Shown piece by piece: positions 1 to 4,901 of a stretch of DNA of 13,344 bases. The position numbers were made by a program, and so were the translations under genes. The notes below the pieces were generated by a model. That model searched no databases. It was not told where the DNA came from and worked only from the letters and a program-made list of their open reading frames with translations. The stretch is from NCBI GenBank assembly GCA_023246535.1, contig JAHFIF010000026.1:508-13851 (forward strand), in the 5' to 3' direction. The DNA is from a bacterium (GTDB taxonomy: Bacteria > Patescibacteriota > Patescibacteriia > CAIQCM01). Each line of letters starts with the position of its first letter. Position 1 is the first letter of the stretch.

Positions 1-511
1 CCCGGCACCGCTCGACGATGCGCACGATCATGGCGCGGTCGGAACTGGAAGCGATCAGCGTTTTGCCGACCGACGGCCGGCCCGGCGCGCCAAAACCGCG
101 GCGCGCGATCTGACGCAGATCCGCCTTGCGGGCGGCGGACACTTCGTAAAACCGCGGGTCGCTGCGAATGATCGCCGAAATGCGGCAACCGTCTTCGTGG
201 CGGCAAGGATAGCCGAAGCTGTTGAAGATGGCGGCGTTGCGCGCGCCCCAATAATCAACGCTCCCCTGCACCGCCCGGTCATCCGAGCCGTAAAGCGCCA
301 GATCGATCCGCAGCCGGTTCATGCGCTCTTCAAACAGATCTTCGCGAATCTTGATCTTGCGGCGCAAGACGCGGCCGGCGACCATGAGCGCCAGCGCCGA
401 CATGCTGCGTTCGTGCAGCGGCGTAAAAACCGTGCCGTTGCCGTCGAAAGAAACCGTATTAAGAGGGTGTTTTCCGCGTGAACGGAAAACGCTGCTGCGA
501 CTTCCGTTCAT
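1..511 (-). CDS. Unrecognised protein, N-terminal 170 residues (runs off left edge)
   Basis: Read on the minus strand from ATG at 511-509, the frame stays open for 170 codons to the window edge, so the C-terminus is missing. The start is well supported. A perfect Shine-Dalgarno GGGAGG (plus 517-522) lies 5 nt upstream, and a -35/-10 pair lies further up (543-570). The visible part begins MNGSRSSVFRSRGK and is soluble and Arg-rich. It contains an FDGNGTVFTPLHERSMSALA stretch (22-41), a charged helix-like REDLFEERMNRLRID (56-70), a short CRHEDGC segment with two cysteines (103-109), and SDPRFYEVSAARKADLRQIARRG (117-139, quoted as two parts: SDPRFYEV and SAARKADLRQIARRG). I see no signal peptide or membrane segment. 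I do not recognise a family and assign no function. It is divergent from the RelA/SpoT gene. Smaller plus-strand ORFs at 197-584 lie over this frame and look like shadows. Confidence 0.62.
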   Translation of the reverse strand, partial: MNGSRSSVFRSRGKHPLNTVSFDGNGTVFTPLHERSMSALALMVAGRVLRRKIKIREDLFEERMNRLRIDLALYGSDDRAVQGSVDYWGARNAAIFNSFGYPCRHEDGCRISAIIRSDPRFYEVSAARKADLRQIARRGFGAPGRPSVGKTLIASSSDRAMIVRIVERCR

Positions 512-542
512 TTGGACCTCCCTTTTAAAGAACCTAACAACC

Positions 543-570
543 ACCATACGCCTTTCCAATAGGTTGTCAA
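543..570 (-). promoter_or_regulatory. Promoter of the left-edge gene
   Basis: On the minus strand a perfect -35 TTGACA (plus 565-570) and a -10 TATGGT (plus 543-548, 4/6) are 16 nt apart. A leader of about 25 nt with a strong Shine-Dalgarno follows before ATG 511. The -35 lies back to back with the RelA/SpoT promoter. Confidence 0.5.
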
Positions 571-581
571 TGGCCTATAGT
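553..581 (+). promoter_or_regulatory. Promoter of the RelA/SpoT gene, apparently leaderless
   Basis: The -10 TATAGT (576-581, 5/6) is followed by 8 nt and then ATG 590, so transcription should begin at or next to the start codon. A weak -35 TTTCCA lies 17 nt upstream. No Shine-Dalgarno is present. Confidence 0.5.
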
Positions 582-589
582 TAAAGAAT

Positions 590-2119
590 ATGGTTGACAT
601 AAGCCGAATCCTCGAGATTTTCAGGGAAGAAGGTCGTCCCGAAGCCGACAGCATGCTCGTCGACCGGGCTTTTGTCTTTGCCGCGATCGTCCACGAAGGA
701 TATAAGCGCATCTCCGGCGCGCCTTATATCGTCCATCCCATCGACGTCGCCACGCGGCTCGCGGAAATGCACATGCCGACCAACATGATCGCCGCCGCCC
801 TCCTCCATGACACGATCGAAGACAGCATTCGCGACCCGGAAGAAACGCGCAAAGAATTGCGCAAAGAATTCAGCCCCGACATTGTCGAGCTGGTCGAAAA
901 CGTGACCAAGCTTGATTTTAAGAATCCGCACGCCGACAAAACGCGGCTCTTTGGGATCGACCGCTACGTCGAGAACCTACGAAAAATGTTCGTCGCCTTT
1001 GCCAAGGATGTTCGCGCCATTATCATCAAATTCGCCGATCGCATCGAGAACCTGCGCGACCTGGAGGTGCTGCCGCCGGGGAAACGACTGCGGATCGCGC
1101 TCGAGACGCTCGAGGTGTACGCGCCGATCGCCAAACGCCTCGGCATCGCCCACTTCAACGTCGAACTTGAAGACTTAGCCTTTAAGCACGCCTTTCCCGA
1201 AGAATACGAGCGCGTCGCCGGACTCATCGTCGGCAAGCACGACACGCGCGGCGGCTACCTCGACCAGGTGGCCAAAAAGATCAAAGACCGGCTGGACGCG
1301 GCCGGCATCAAGTCCGTGGTCTCGCTCCAGGCGCGGACCAAGCATTTTTTCAGCATCTACCGCAAGCTCGTCAAATACGACTGGGACATCAATCGCATTT
1401 GGGACATCTTTGCCGTCCGCATCATCGCCGAAAACGTTCCCGACTGCTACGCCGCCCTGGGCGTCATTCATTCTTTGTGGAAACCGGTCAAAGGCCGGAT
1501 CAAGGATTACATCGCCCAGCCCAAGCCGAACGGCTACCGCTCGATCCACACCACGGTCTTTTGCGACGACGGCGAATTCGTCGAATTCCAGATCCGCACC
1601 ACGGAAATGCACGAGGAGGCGCAATACGGCGTGGCCGCGCACTGGCGCTACGATGAGAACAAAGGAAAAAAACAGAAGATCCCGCAGAAGCAGGTCAACT
1701 GGGTGCAGGAACTGGCTTCGGTGCAGAAAGAAATGGAAAACAACAAGGAGTTTTTGGAAACGCTCGAGCGCCTCAAGATCGACGCCTTCAACGACCGGAT
1801 CTTCGTCTACACCCCCAAGGGCGACGTCATCGACCTGCCGGAAGAAGCAACGCCGGTTGATTTTGCCTACGCCATTCACACCGAGATCGGCAACAAAACG
1901 ACCGGGGCGCTCGTTAACAGCAAGAACGTCGCCTTGAACACGCCGCTCAAGAGCGGCGACGTGGTCAATATCATCACCGACAAGAACCGCAAGGGTCCTT
2001 CCACCGACTGGCTCAAATTCGTAAAAACCAACATGGCGCGCGACCGGATCAAATCCTGCGCCCGCTCCCCGCTTTCCAACTTCATCGATCTCATTAAGCC
2101 GGGGAAAAAACGAAAGTGA
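590..2119 (+). CDS. Bifunctional (p)ppGpp synthetase/hydrolase, RelA/SpoT family, without ACT domain
   Basis: This 509-aa Rsh protein would make (p)ppGpp from ATP and GTP/GDP and hydrolyse it, setting the stringent response. Order of domains: HD hydrolase (about 20-180) with H49, the H73-D74 pair, E77-D78 and D150; synthetase (about 235-360) with RIKD at 303-306, YIAQPKPNGYRSIH at 307-320, EFQIRTTEMHEEAQYGVAAH at 332-351; TGS domain about 402-466 starting DRIFVYTPKGD. RIKD is the RxKD form known from bifunctional or Mn-dependent enzymes, not the acidic form of RelA. The usual LADRLHNMR motif reads FADRIENLR, with Glu153 in place of His. The protein stops about 40 residues after TGS, so the helical, zinc-finger and ACT regions of the usual 700-750-aa enzymes are absent. 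That is probably natural for this lineage, as there is no frameshift sign before the TGA. ATG 590 fits a leaderless start. Whether hydrolase activity remains is inference. Confidence 0.93.
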   Translation: MVDISRILEIFREEGRPEADSMLVDRAFVFAAIVHEGYKRISGAPYIVHPIDVATRLAEMHMPTNMIAAALLHDTIEDSIRDPEETRKELRKEFSPDIVELVENVTKLDFKNPHADKTRLFGIDRYVENLRKMFVAFAKDVRAIIIKFADRIENLRDLEVLPPGKRLRIALETLEVYAPIAKRLGIAHFNVELEDLAFKHAFPEEYERVAGLIVGKHDTRGGYLDQVAKKIKDRLDAAGIKSVVSLQARTKHFFSIYRKLVKYDWDINRIWDIFAVRIIAENVPDCYAALGVIHSLWKPVKGRIKDYIAQPKPNGYRSIHTTVFCDDGEFVEFQIRTTEMHEEAQYGVAAHWRYDENKGKKQKIPQKQVNWVQELASVQKEMENNKEFLETLERLKIDAFNDRIFVYTPKGDVIDLPEEATPVDFAYAIHTEIGNKTTGALVNSKNVALNTPLKSGDVVNIITDKNRKGPSTDWLKFVKTNMARDRIKSCARSPLSNFIDLIKPGKKRK

Positions 2120-2147
2120 GGGGTTAGGGATTAGATCTTAGGGGTTA
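2120..2147 (+). repeat. Four telomere-like heptamer units, left arm
   Basis: Directly after the RelA/SpoT stop there are four 7-nt units: GGGGTTA, GGGATTA, GATCTTA, GGGGTTA. The same unit type occurs in inverted orientation at 2197-2224, on the other side of the terminator hairpin. Confidence 0.7.
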
Positions 2148-2154
2148 GGATAAA

Positions 2155-2184
2155 AAAATATTCCATTCATCGATGGAATATTTT
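2155..2184. terminator. Bidirectional intrinsic terminator between relA/spoT and parB
   Basis: A perfect 12-bp stem, AAAATATTCCAT (2155-2166) and ATGGAATATTTT (2173-2184), encloses a 6-nt loop. An A-run lies on the left and a T-run on the right, so it can stop both convergent genes. Confidence 0.75.
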
Positions 2185-2196
2185 CATTTTCATCAC

Positions 2197-2224
2197 TAAT
2201 CCCTAAACTCTAGCCTCTAACCCC
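2197..2224 (-). repeat. Four telomere-like heptamer units, right arm (inverted), overlapping the parB 3' end
   Basis: On the minus strand the units read GGGGTTA, GAGGCTA, GAGTTTA, GGGATTA. The parB stop TAG (2212-2210) and its last codons (Gly-Val-Arg-Gly) lie inside the array, so the repeat supplies the ParB C-terminus. Confidence 0.68.
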
Positions 2225-3106
2225 CAGTTTTTTCATCAGTTCCCGGTACTCCTCTTCCGAGTAATACCCGATCTTGATCGCGCCTTTGCGGCCGGCGCCG
2301 GTGATCGTGACTTTGGTGCCCATGATGAGGCGCAGCGCTTCGGCATCGGCATGCGTTTGCGCGTGCGGCAATTTATCGATCGCTTTGCGCTCGCGCGCCG
2401 CTTCTTCGGCCACGCGCACGGTCACGCCGCCGCCCAACATCGAGGTGAACATTTTTTCCCGGGCGCGGTCGTCGTTAATGCCGGCCAGCACCTTGGCTTG
2501 CGCCGTGTTCAAACGGCCGTCGATCACCGCCTGCTGCACGGCCTCGGGGAGCGACAAAAGGCGCATCAAGTTGGCCACGGTCGGACGGCTCTTGCCGACC
2601 TTCTTGCCGATCTCTTCCTGGGTAAATCCGAACTCTTCGTTAAGCTGGCGGTAAGCCAGGGCCTCTTCAATGGCGTTCAGGTCCTGGCGATTCAGGTTCT
2701 CAACCAAGGCGAGCAATAATTTTTCGCGGTCGTCCTTGGTCTCGCGGACAATGACCGGCACCGAGGTGAGTCCCAAAGCGGTGGCGGCGCGTAAACGGCG
2801 CTCGCCGGCGATGAGCTCGTACGAATGGTCCGGCAGCAGGCGCGCCACGAGCGGTTCGATGATTCCGTGCTCGCGGATCGAGCCGACCAATGATTCCAAT
2901 TCGGCGTGGTCAAAATGATGGCGCGGCTGTTGCGAGTTGGCGACGATCTTGCCGATGGGCACGTCATGGATCCGGCCGAGCTCGGGAATGCCGGAAGCGG
3001 GCGGAACCGACGCGGCGGCGGCGACAGCGGCAACCGGAACCGTCTCATCGCGCTTGGGAATTAGCGATGAGAGGCCGCGCCCCAAAGAAAATGGTTTGTT
3101 TGCCAT
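2210..3106 (-). CDS. parB: Chromosome-partitioning protein ParB
   Basis: This 298-aa protein is a ParB/Spo0J-type DNA-binding CTPase that loads at parS sites and spreads to form the partition complex. The N-terminal FSLGRGLSSLIP (6-17) is typical of the region that touches ParA. A variable Ala/Pro-rich linker spans about 22-40. The ParB N-domain begins near 45. The CTP-binding GERRLRAA lies at 101-108, ENLNRQDLN at 136-144, and the helix-turn-helix FTQEEIGKKVGKSRPTVANL at 161-180. The end (about 255-298) is a KTKVTITGAGRKGAIKIGYY-like dimerisation segment, short and basic. It lies 11 nt downstream of parA on the same strand, so one transcript is likely. ATG 3106 has no Shine-Dalgarno. The last four codons fall in the heptamer repeat. 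Confidence 0.95.
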   Translation of the reverse strand: MANKPFSLGRGLSSLIPKRDETVPVAAVAAAASVPPASGIPELGRIHDVPIGKIVANSQQPRHHFDHAELESLVGSIREHGIIEPLVARLLPDHSYELIAGERRLRAATALGLTSVPVIVRETKDDREKLLLALVENLNRQDLNAIEEALAYRQLNEEFGFTQEEIGKKVGKSRPTVANLMRLLSLPEAVQQAVIDGRLNTAQAKVLAGINDDRAREKMFTSMLGGGVTVRVAEEAARERKAIDKLPHAQTHADAEALRLIMGTKVTITGAGRKGAIKIGYYSEEEYRELMKKLGVRG

Positions 3107-3117
3107 GGCAATAAAAT

Positions 3118-3903
3118 TTAAACTTCAAGCTTGAGGCGCAATTCAACCGCCTCGATCATTTCCCGGGCCAAGCGCTCGTACGCGGACGAGGCTTTCGAGC
3201 CGGGATCGTAGGAGATGATCGCCTGCCCAAAACTTGGCGCTTCGGCGAGCCGCACGGTGCGCGGAATGACCGAACGGAAGATCTTGTTGGGGAAATATTT
3301 GTACAGCTCTTCAAGAATGGATTGCGAAAGCCGCACGCGGCTGTCGAACATGGTGATGACGGCGCCCATGATCTCAAGCTTTGGATTCAAATTCTCCTTA
3401 ACCAGCGTCACCGTCTCCAAAAGCTGCCCCAAACCCTCGAGGGCGTAGTATTCGGCCTGAACGGGAATAAGCACGGCGTCGGCGGCGGTAAACGCGTTCA
3501 CGGTAATAAGACCCAGCGACGGCGGGCAGTCAAGCAAAACAACGTCGTAGTCGTTCCTAATTTCCAAAAGCGCGTCGGTCAAACGGTGTTCGCGCCGATC
3601 GATCTCAACCAATTCGACCTGCGCGCCGGCCAGCGCGCCGGCGGCCGGGGCGATCTTCAAACCGGTATAATTGGTCGGCTGAATGATCGAGCGCATGGTC
3701 GAGCGTCCGACCAGGGCGTCGTAAATGCTGGCCTCAAGGGACTTGTGGTCAATCCCCAACCCCGAGGTGGCGTTGGCCTGCGAGTCCAGATCGATCAAAA
3801 GCACGTATTTCCCGGCCGCGGCCATGGAAGCGGCAATATTAACGGCGGTCGTGGTTTTACCCACCCCGCCCTTCTGGTTGGCGATAGCAATGACGACGGC
3901 CAT
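3118..3903 (-). CDS. parA: Chromosome-partitioning ATPase ParA (Soj)
   Basis: This 261-aa Walker-type ATPase drives origin or chromosome segregation with ParB through ATP-dependent DNA binding. From ATG 3903: deviant Walker A KGGVGKTT at residues 11-18 with the signature Lys11, Walker A' region IDLDSQANAT at 37-46, and Walker B VVLLDCPPSLG with Asp125. A longer frame beginning at TTG 3921 would add six residues (MIDWLS). I prefer ATG 3903 because family members begin with the first beta strand just before KGGVGKTT. A -10 TAGACT also ends exactly 8 nt upstream of that ATG, which fits a leaderless mRNA. The divergent promoter on the plus strand shares its -35 bases. No parS-like palindrome was recognised nearby. 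Confidence 0.95.
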   Translation of the reverse strand: MAVVIAIANQKGGVGKTTTAVNIAASMAAAGKYVLLIDLDSQANATSGLGIDHKSLEASIYDALVGRSTMRSIIQPTNYTGLKIAPAAGALAGAQVELVEIDRREHRLTDALLEIRNDYDVVLLDCPPSLGLITVNAFTAADAVLIPVQAEYYALEGLGQLLETVTLVKENLNPKLEIMGAVITMFDSRVRLSQSILEELYKYFPNKIFRSVIPRTVRLAEAPSFGQAIISYDPGSKASSAYERLAREMIEAVELRLKLEV

Positions 3904-3911
3904 AGACAACC

Positions 3912-3940
3912 AGTCTATCAATGAAAACCGCCTTTGACAA
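3912..3940 (-). promoter_or_regulatory. parAB promoter, apparently leaderless
   Basis: On the minus strand: -35 TTGTCA (plus 3935-3940), a 17-nt spacer, -10 TAGACT (plus 3912-3917), then 8 nt to ATG 3903. The -35 occupies the same bases as the plus-strand TTGACA, so the two promoters should compete. Confidence 0.55.
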
Positions 3941-3962
3941 GCTAACCGGATTCGAGTATATT
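3934..3962 (+). promoter_or_regulatory. Strong rightward sigma-70-type promoter upstream of the tRNA region
   Basis: Perfect -35 TTGACA (3934-3939), 17-nt spacer, -10 TATATT (3957-3962, 5/6). The predicted start is near 3969. It is the best promoter in the window and the only clear one reading toward the tRNA genes. Confidence 0.7.
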
Positions 3963-3968
3963 TAACGG

Positions 3969-4036
3969 TACCGTCAGCTTTTGGCGGTTTTGGTTATTTA
4001 TGGAGCGCCGCCCGGCGCCCCAACCAGAACCTTTTT
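3969..4036 (+). ncRNA. Candidate short RNA or attenuated leader of the tRNA cluster
   Basis: A strong promoter (3934-3962) is followed within about 70 nt by an intrinsic-terminator-like hairpin ending in TTTTT. No plausible reading frame exists in between. It is either a stand-alone small RNA or a leader that attenuates transcription of the tRNA cluster. It matches no RNA family I know. Inference only. Confidence 0.3.
3986..4036 (+). terminator. Terminator-like hairpin with U-run
   Basis: GGTTTTGGTT (3986-3995) pairs with AACCAGAACC (4022-4031), 10 bp with one G-U. An inner stem follows: GGAGCGCC pairs with GGCGCCCC with one mismatch, and there is a 6-nt bulge on the 5' side. TTTTT (4032-4036) comes next and is shared with the arm of the adjacent palindromic element. 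Confidence 0.5.
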
Positions 4037-4106
4037 CATGAGCGGCTGATATTTGGATGCGATGCAAGGAGATGCCGAGCACCGAACCTAAATAGCACAT
4101 GAAAAA
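4032..4106 (+). repeat. Palindromic element, copy A (internally deleted, 75 bp)
   Basis: The outer arms TTTTTCATG (4032-4040) and CATGAAAAA (4098-4106) are perfectly complementary. Positions 4046-4071 are identical over 26 nt to 4477-4502 of copy D, but the central hairpin and much of the right half are missing. A few bases (GAGCACCGAA) still resemble the right-half core. Confidence 0.65.
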
Positions 4107-4119
4107 CTTAGAATGATGA

Positions 4120-4237
4120 GGCGTTCGATTTGGGATGCGATACGAGGCGGCGACGAGGAGCGAACTGAAGCGTACTCGAATGTACGCTGAGGGAGCACCG
4201 GAGTCGCCAACGAAGTAGCGCGCCCAAAGCGAGCGCC
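4120..4237 (+). repeat. Palindromic element, copy B (118 bp), 9 nt upstream of tRNA-Leu
   Basis: Three nested stems. Outer: GGCGTTCGATTTGGG (4120-4134) with CCCAAAGCGAGCGCC (4223-4237), 15 positions with one G-U and one A-G. Middle: GGCGAC (4149-4154) with GTCGCC (4203-4208). Inner: AGCGTAC (4169-4175) with GTACGCT (4182-4188). Unpaired conserved blocks include GATGCGAT, GAGGAGCGAAC and GAGGGAGCACCGGA. Confidence 0.75.
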
Positions 4238-4246
4238 GTAACACGA

Positions 4247-4329
4247 GCCGCCGTGGCGGAATGGCATACGCGAAGGACTCAAAATCCTTTGATCGCAAGG
4301 TCGTGTGGGTTCAAGTCCCACCGGCGGCA
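4247..4329 (+). tRNA. tRNA-Leu (anticodon CAA)
   Basis: Class II tRNA of 83 nt. The acceptor GCCGCCG pairs with CGGCGGC, with A as discriminator. The anticodon arm is AAGGA-CTCAAAA-TCCTT, anticodon CAA, reading UUG. A long variable arm of about 15 nt and T arm GTGGG-TTCAAGT-CCCAC follow. The 3' CCA is not encoded and must be added. Palindromic elements lie on both sides, 9 and 2 nt away. Confidence 0.95.
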
Positions 4330-4331
4330 TG

Positions 4332-4455
4332 TTAAAACTTCCATCTTTCGCGCCTCGCGGCGTTGGACGCTCCGGTACTCCTCAACGTATATCCGTATAC
4401 ATTTCGTCCGTTCCTCGCGTCCGCCTTGCGATGCATCGAAAGCTGAAAGTTTTAA
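4332..4455 (-). repeat. Palindromic element, copy C (124 bp, inverted), 2 nt after tRNA-Leu
   Basis: Same element in opposite orientation. Outer arms start TTAAAACTTTC (minus) and close with a complementary 19-nt arm. Middle stem: plus GGACGC (4365-4370) with GCGTCC (4417-4422). Inner stem: plus AACGTATA (4384-4391) with TATACATT (4396-4403), where the single non-Watson-Crick pair is G-U only when read on the minus strand. That matches the sense of copies B and D. Confidence 0.75.
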
Positions 4456-4473
4456 GAACAAAAAATTTTAGAG

Positions 4474-4590
4474 GGTCTGATATTTGGATGCGATGCAAGG
4501 AGGCGTTGAGGAGCGAACCGAAACGTACTGATTAAGTACGTTGAGGGAGCGCCGGAAACGCCGACGCCGCAGCGCGCCAAAGAGCAGACC
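4474..4590 (+). repeat. Palindromic element, copy D (117 bp), 5 nt upstream of tRNA-fMet
   Basis: Outer arms GGTCTGATATTTGG (4474-4487) and CCAAAGAGCAGACC (4577-4590) pair with two A-G mismatches. Middle stem: GGCGTT (4502-4507) with AACGCC (4557-4562). Inner stem: AACGTACT (4522-4529) with AGTACGTT (4535-4542). The core order is the same as in copy B. Confidence 0.78.
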
Positions 4591-4595
4591 CGTAT

Positions 4596-4667
4596 AGCGG
4601 GGTGGAGAAGTGGCATCTCGCCAGGCCCATAACCTGGAGATCACCGGTTCAAATCCGGTCCCCGCAA
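4596..4667 (+). tRNA. Initiator tRNA-fMet (anticodon CAT)
   Basis: A 72-nt tRNA. The mismatched A1-A72 end, the A11-T24 pair and close similarity to bacterial initiators (GCGGGGTGGAG start) show that it is the initiator. Two oddities. The anticodon loop reads CCCATAA, so position 33 is C instead of the nearly universal U. The stem pairs 29-31/39-41 are AGG/CCT instead of GGG/CCC. The CCA end is not encoded. A Met or Ile2 elongator is unlikely given the 1-72 mismatch. Confidence 0.9.
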
Positions 4668-4712
4668 GCTTGCCAATGAATCGCCTGATTCGTTGTCAGA
4701 CTTGCACAAGCT
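4667..4712 (+). other. Imperfect stem-loop between the two CAT tRNAs
   Basis: AGCTTG (4667-4672) pairs with CAAGCT (4707-4712). Inside, AATGAATC pairs with GATTCGTT around GCCT (one G-T). No T-run follows, so it is not a plain terminator. It may be a processing site, but nothing proves it. Confidence 0.3.
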
Positions 4713-4735
4713 ATAACGGCCCTGCGGGGCAAATA

Positions 4736-4763
4736 CCAAGAACCAAGAACCAGATTCCAAAGC
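4736..4763 (+). repeat. Heptamer repeat, CCAAGAA type (4 units)
   Basis: Consecutive 7-nt units CCAAGAA, CCAAGAA, CCAGATT, CCAAAGC directly precede the third tRNA. A related array lies inside the carboxypeptidase gene at 9167-9201, with the same order CCAAGAA-CCAGxTT-CCAA. Confidence 0.6.
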
Positions 4764-4766
4764 CTG

Positions 4767-4843
4767 GCCTGGGTAGCTCAGCCGGTTAGAGCATAGCATT
4801 CATAACGCTAAGGTCGAGGGTTCGAGTCCCTCCCCAGGCACCA
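4767..4843 (+). tRNA. tRNA with CAT anticodon, probably elongator tRNA-Met
   Basis: A 77-nt tRNA. The acceptor GCCTGGG pairs with CCCAGGC, discriminator A, and unlike the two other tRNAs the CCA end is encoded. The anticodon loop is TTCATAA. The anticodon stem TAGCA/CGCTA has an A-C mismatch next to the loop. The paired 1-72 end excludes the initiator. tRNA-Ile2 with lysidine also has CAT. T4-A69 and G5-C68 resemble elongator Met more than the C4-G69/C5-G68 of Ile2, but the choice is not certain. Confidence 0.9.
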
Positions 4844-4871
4844 AAAAATCTCCACTTGTTGGAGTTTTTTT
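4843..4871 (+). terminator. Terminator of the tRNA cluster
   Basis: CTCCA (4850-4854) pairs with TGGAG (4860-4864). The stem is extended by A-runs against T-runs, with seven Ts following. It starts at the CCA end of the last tRNA and overlaps the promoter of the next gene. Confidence 0.65.
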
Positions 4872-4879
4872 GTTATAAT
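4871..4879 (+). promoter_or_regulatory. Extended -10 promoter of the 4902 gene
   Basis: TGTTATAAT: a perfect TATAAT (4874-4879) with the TGn extension and no convincing -35. The expected start is near 4886, leaving about 15 nt of leader without Shine-Dalgarno. Confidence 0.55.
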
Positions 4880-4901
4880 TGGGAAATATTAATATCTGAC
4901 C

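Noticed and set aside
197..584. Two plus-strand ORFs at the left edge
   Set aside because: No Shine-Dalgarno or promoter. The minus-strand frame has both and is open for 170 codons.
1175..1879. 234-codon minus-strand ORF
   Set aside because: Shadow of the RelA/SpoT gene, whose motifs are intact on the plus strand.
3965..3974. ACGGTACCGT palindrome at the predicted start of the rightward transcript
   Set aside because: A 10-bp perfect palindrome occurs easily by chance. A repressor operator is possible but there is no second copy.
4088..4330. Minus-strand ORF with GLEPTRPCDQRI-like start over tRNA-Leu
   Set aside because: It is the antisense of tRNA-Leu and palindromic element B. Such GLEPTR peptides are a known annotation artefact over tRNA genes.
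4253..4535. Plus-strand ORFs through tRNA-Leu and elements C and D
   Set aside because: They translate the tRNA and the palindromic repeats, without start signals.
4032..4590. CRISPR array
   Set aside because: Copies differ in orientation, length and arms, and the spacers include tRNA genes.
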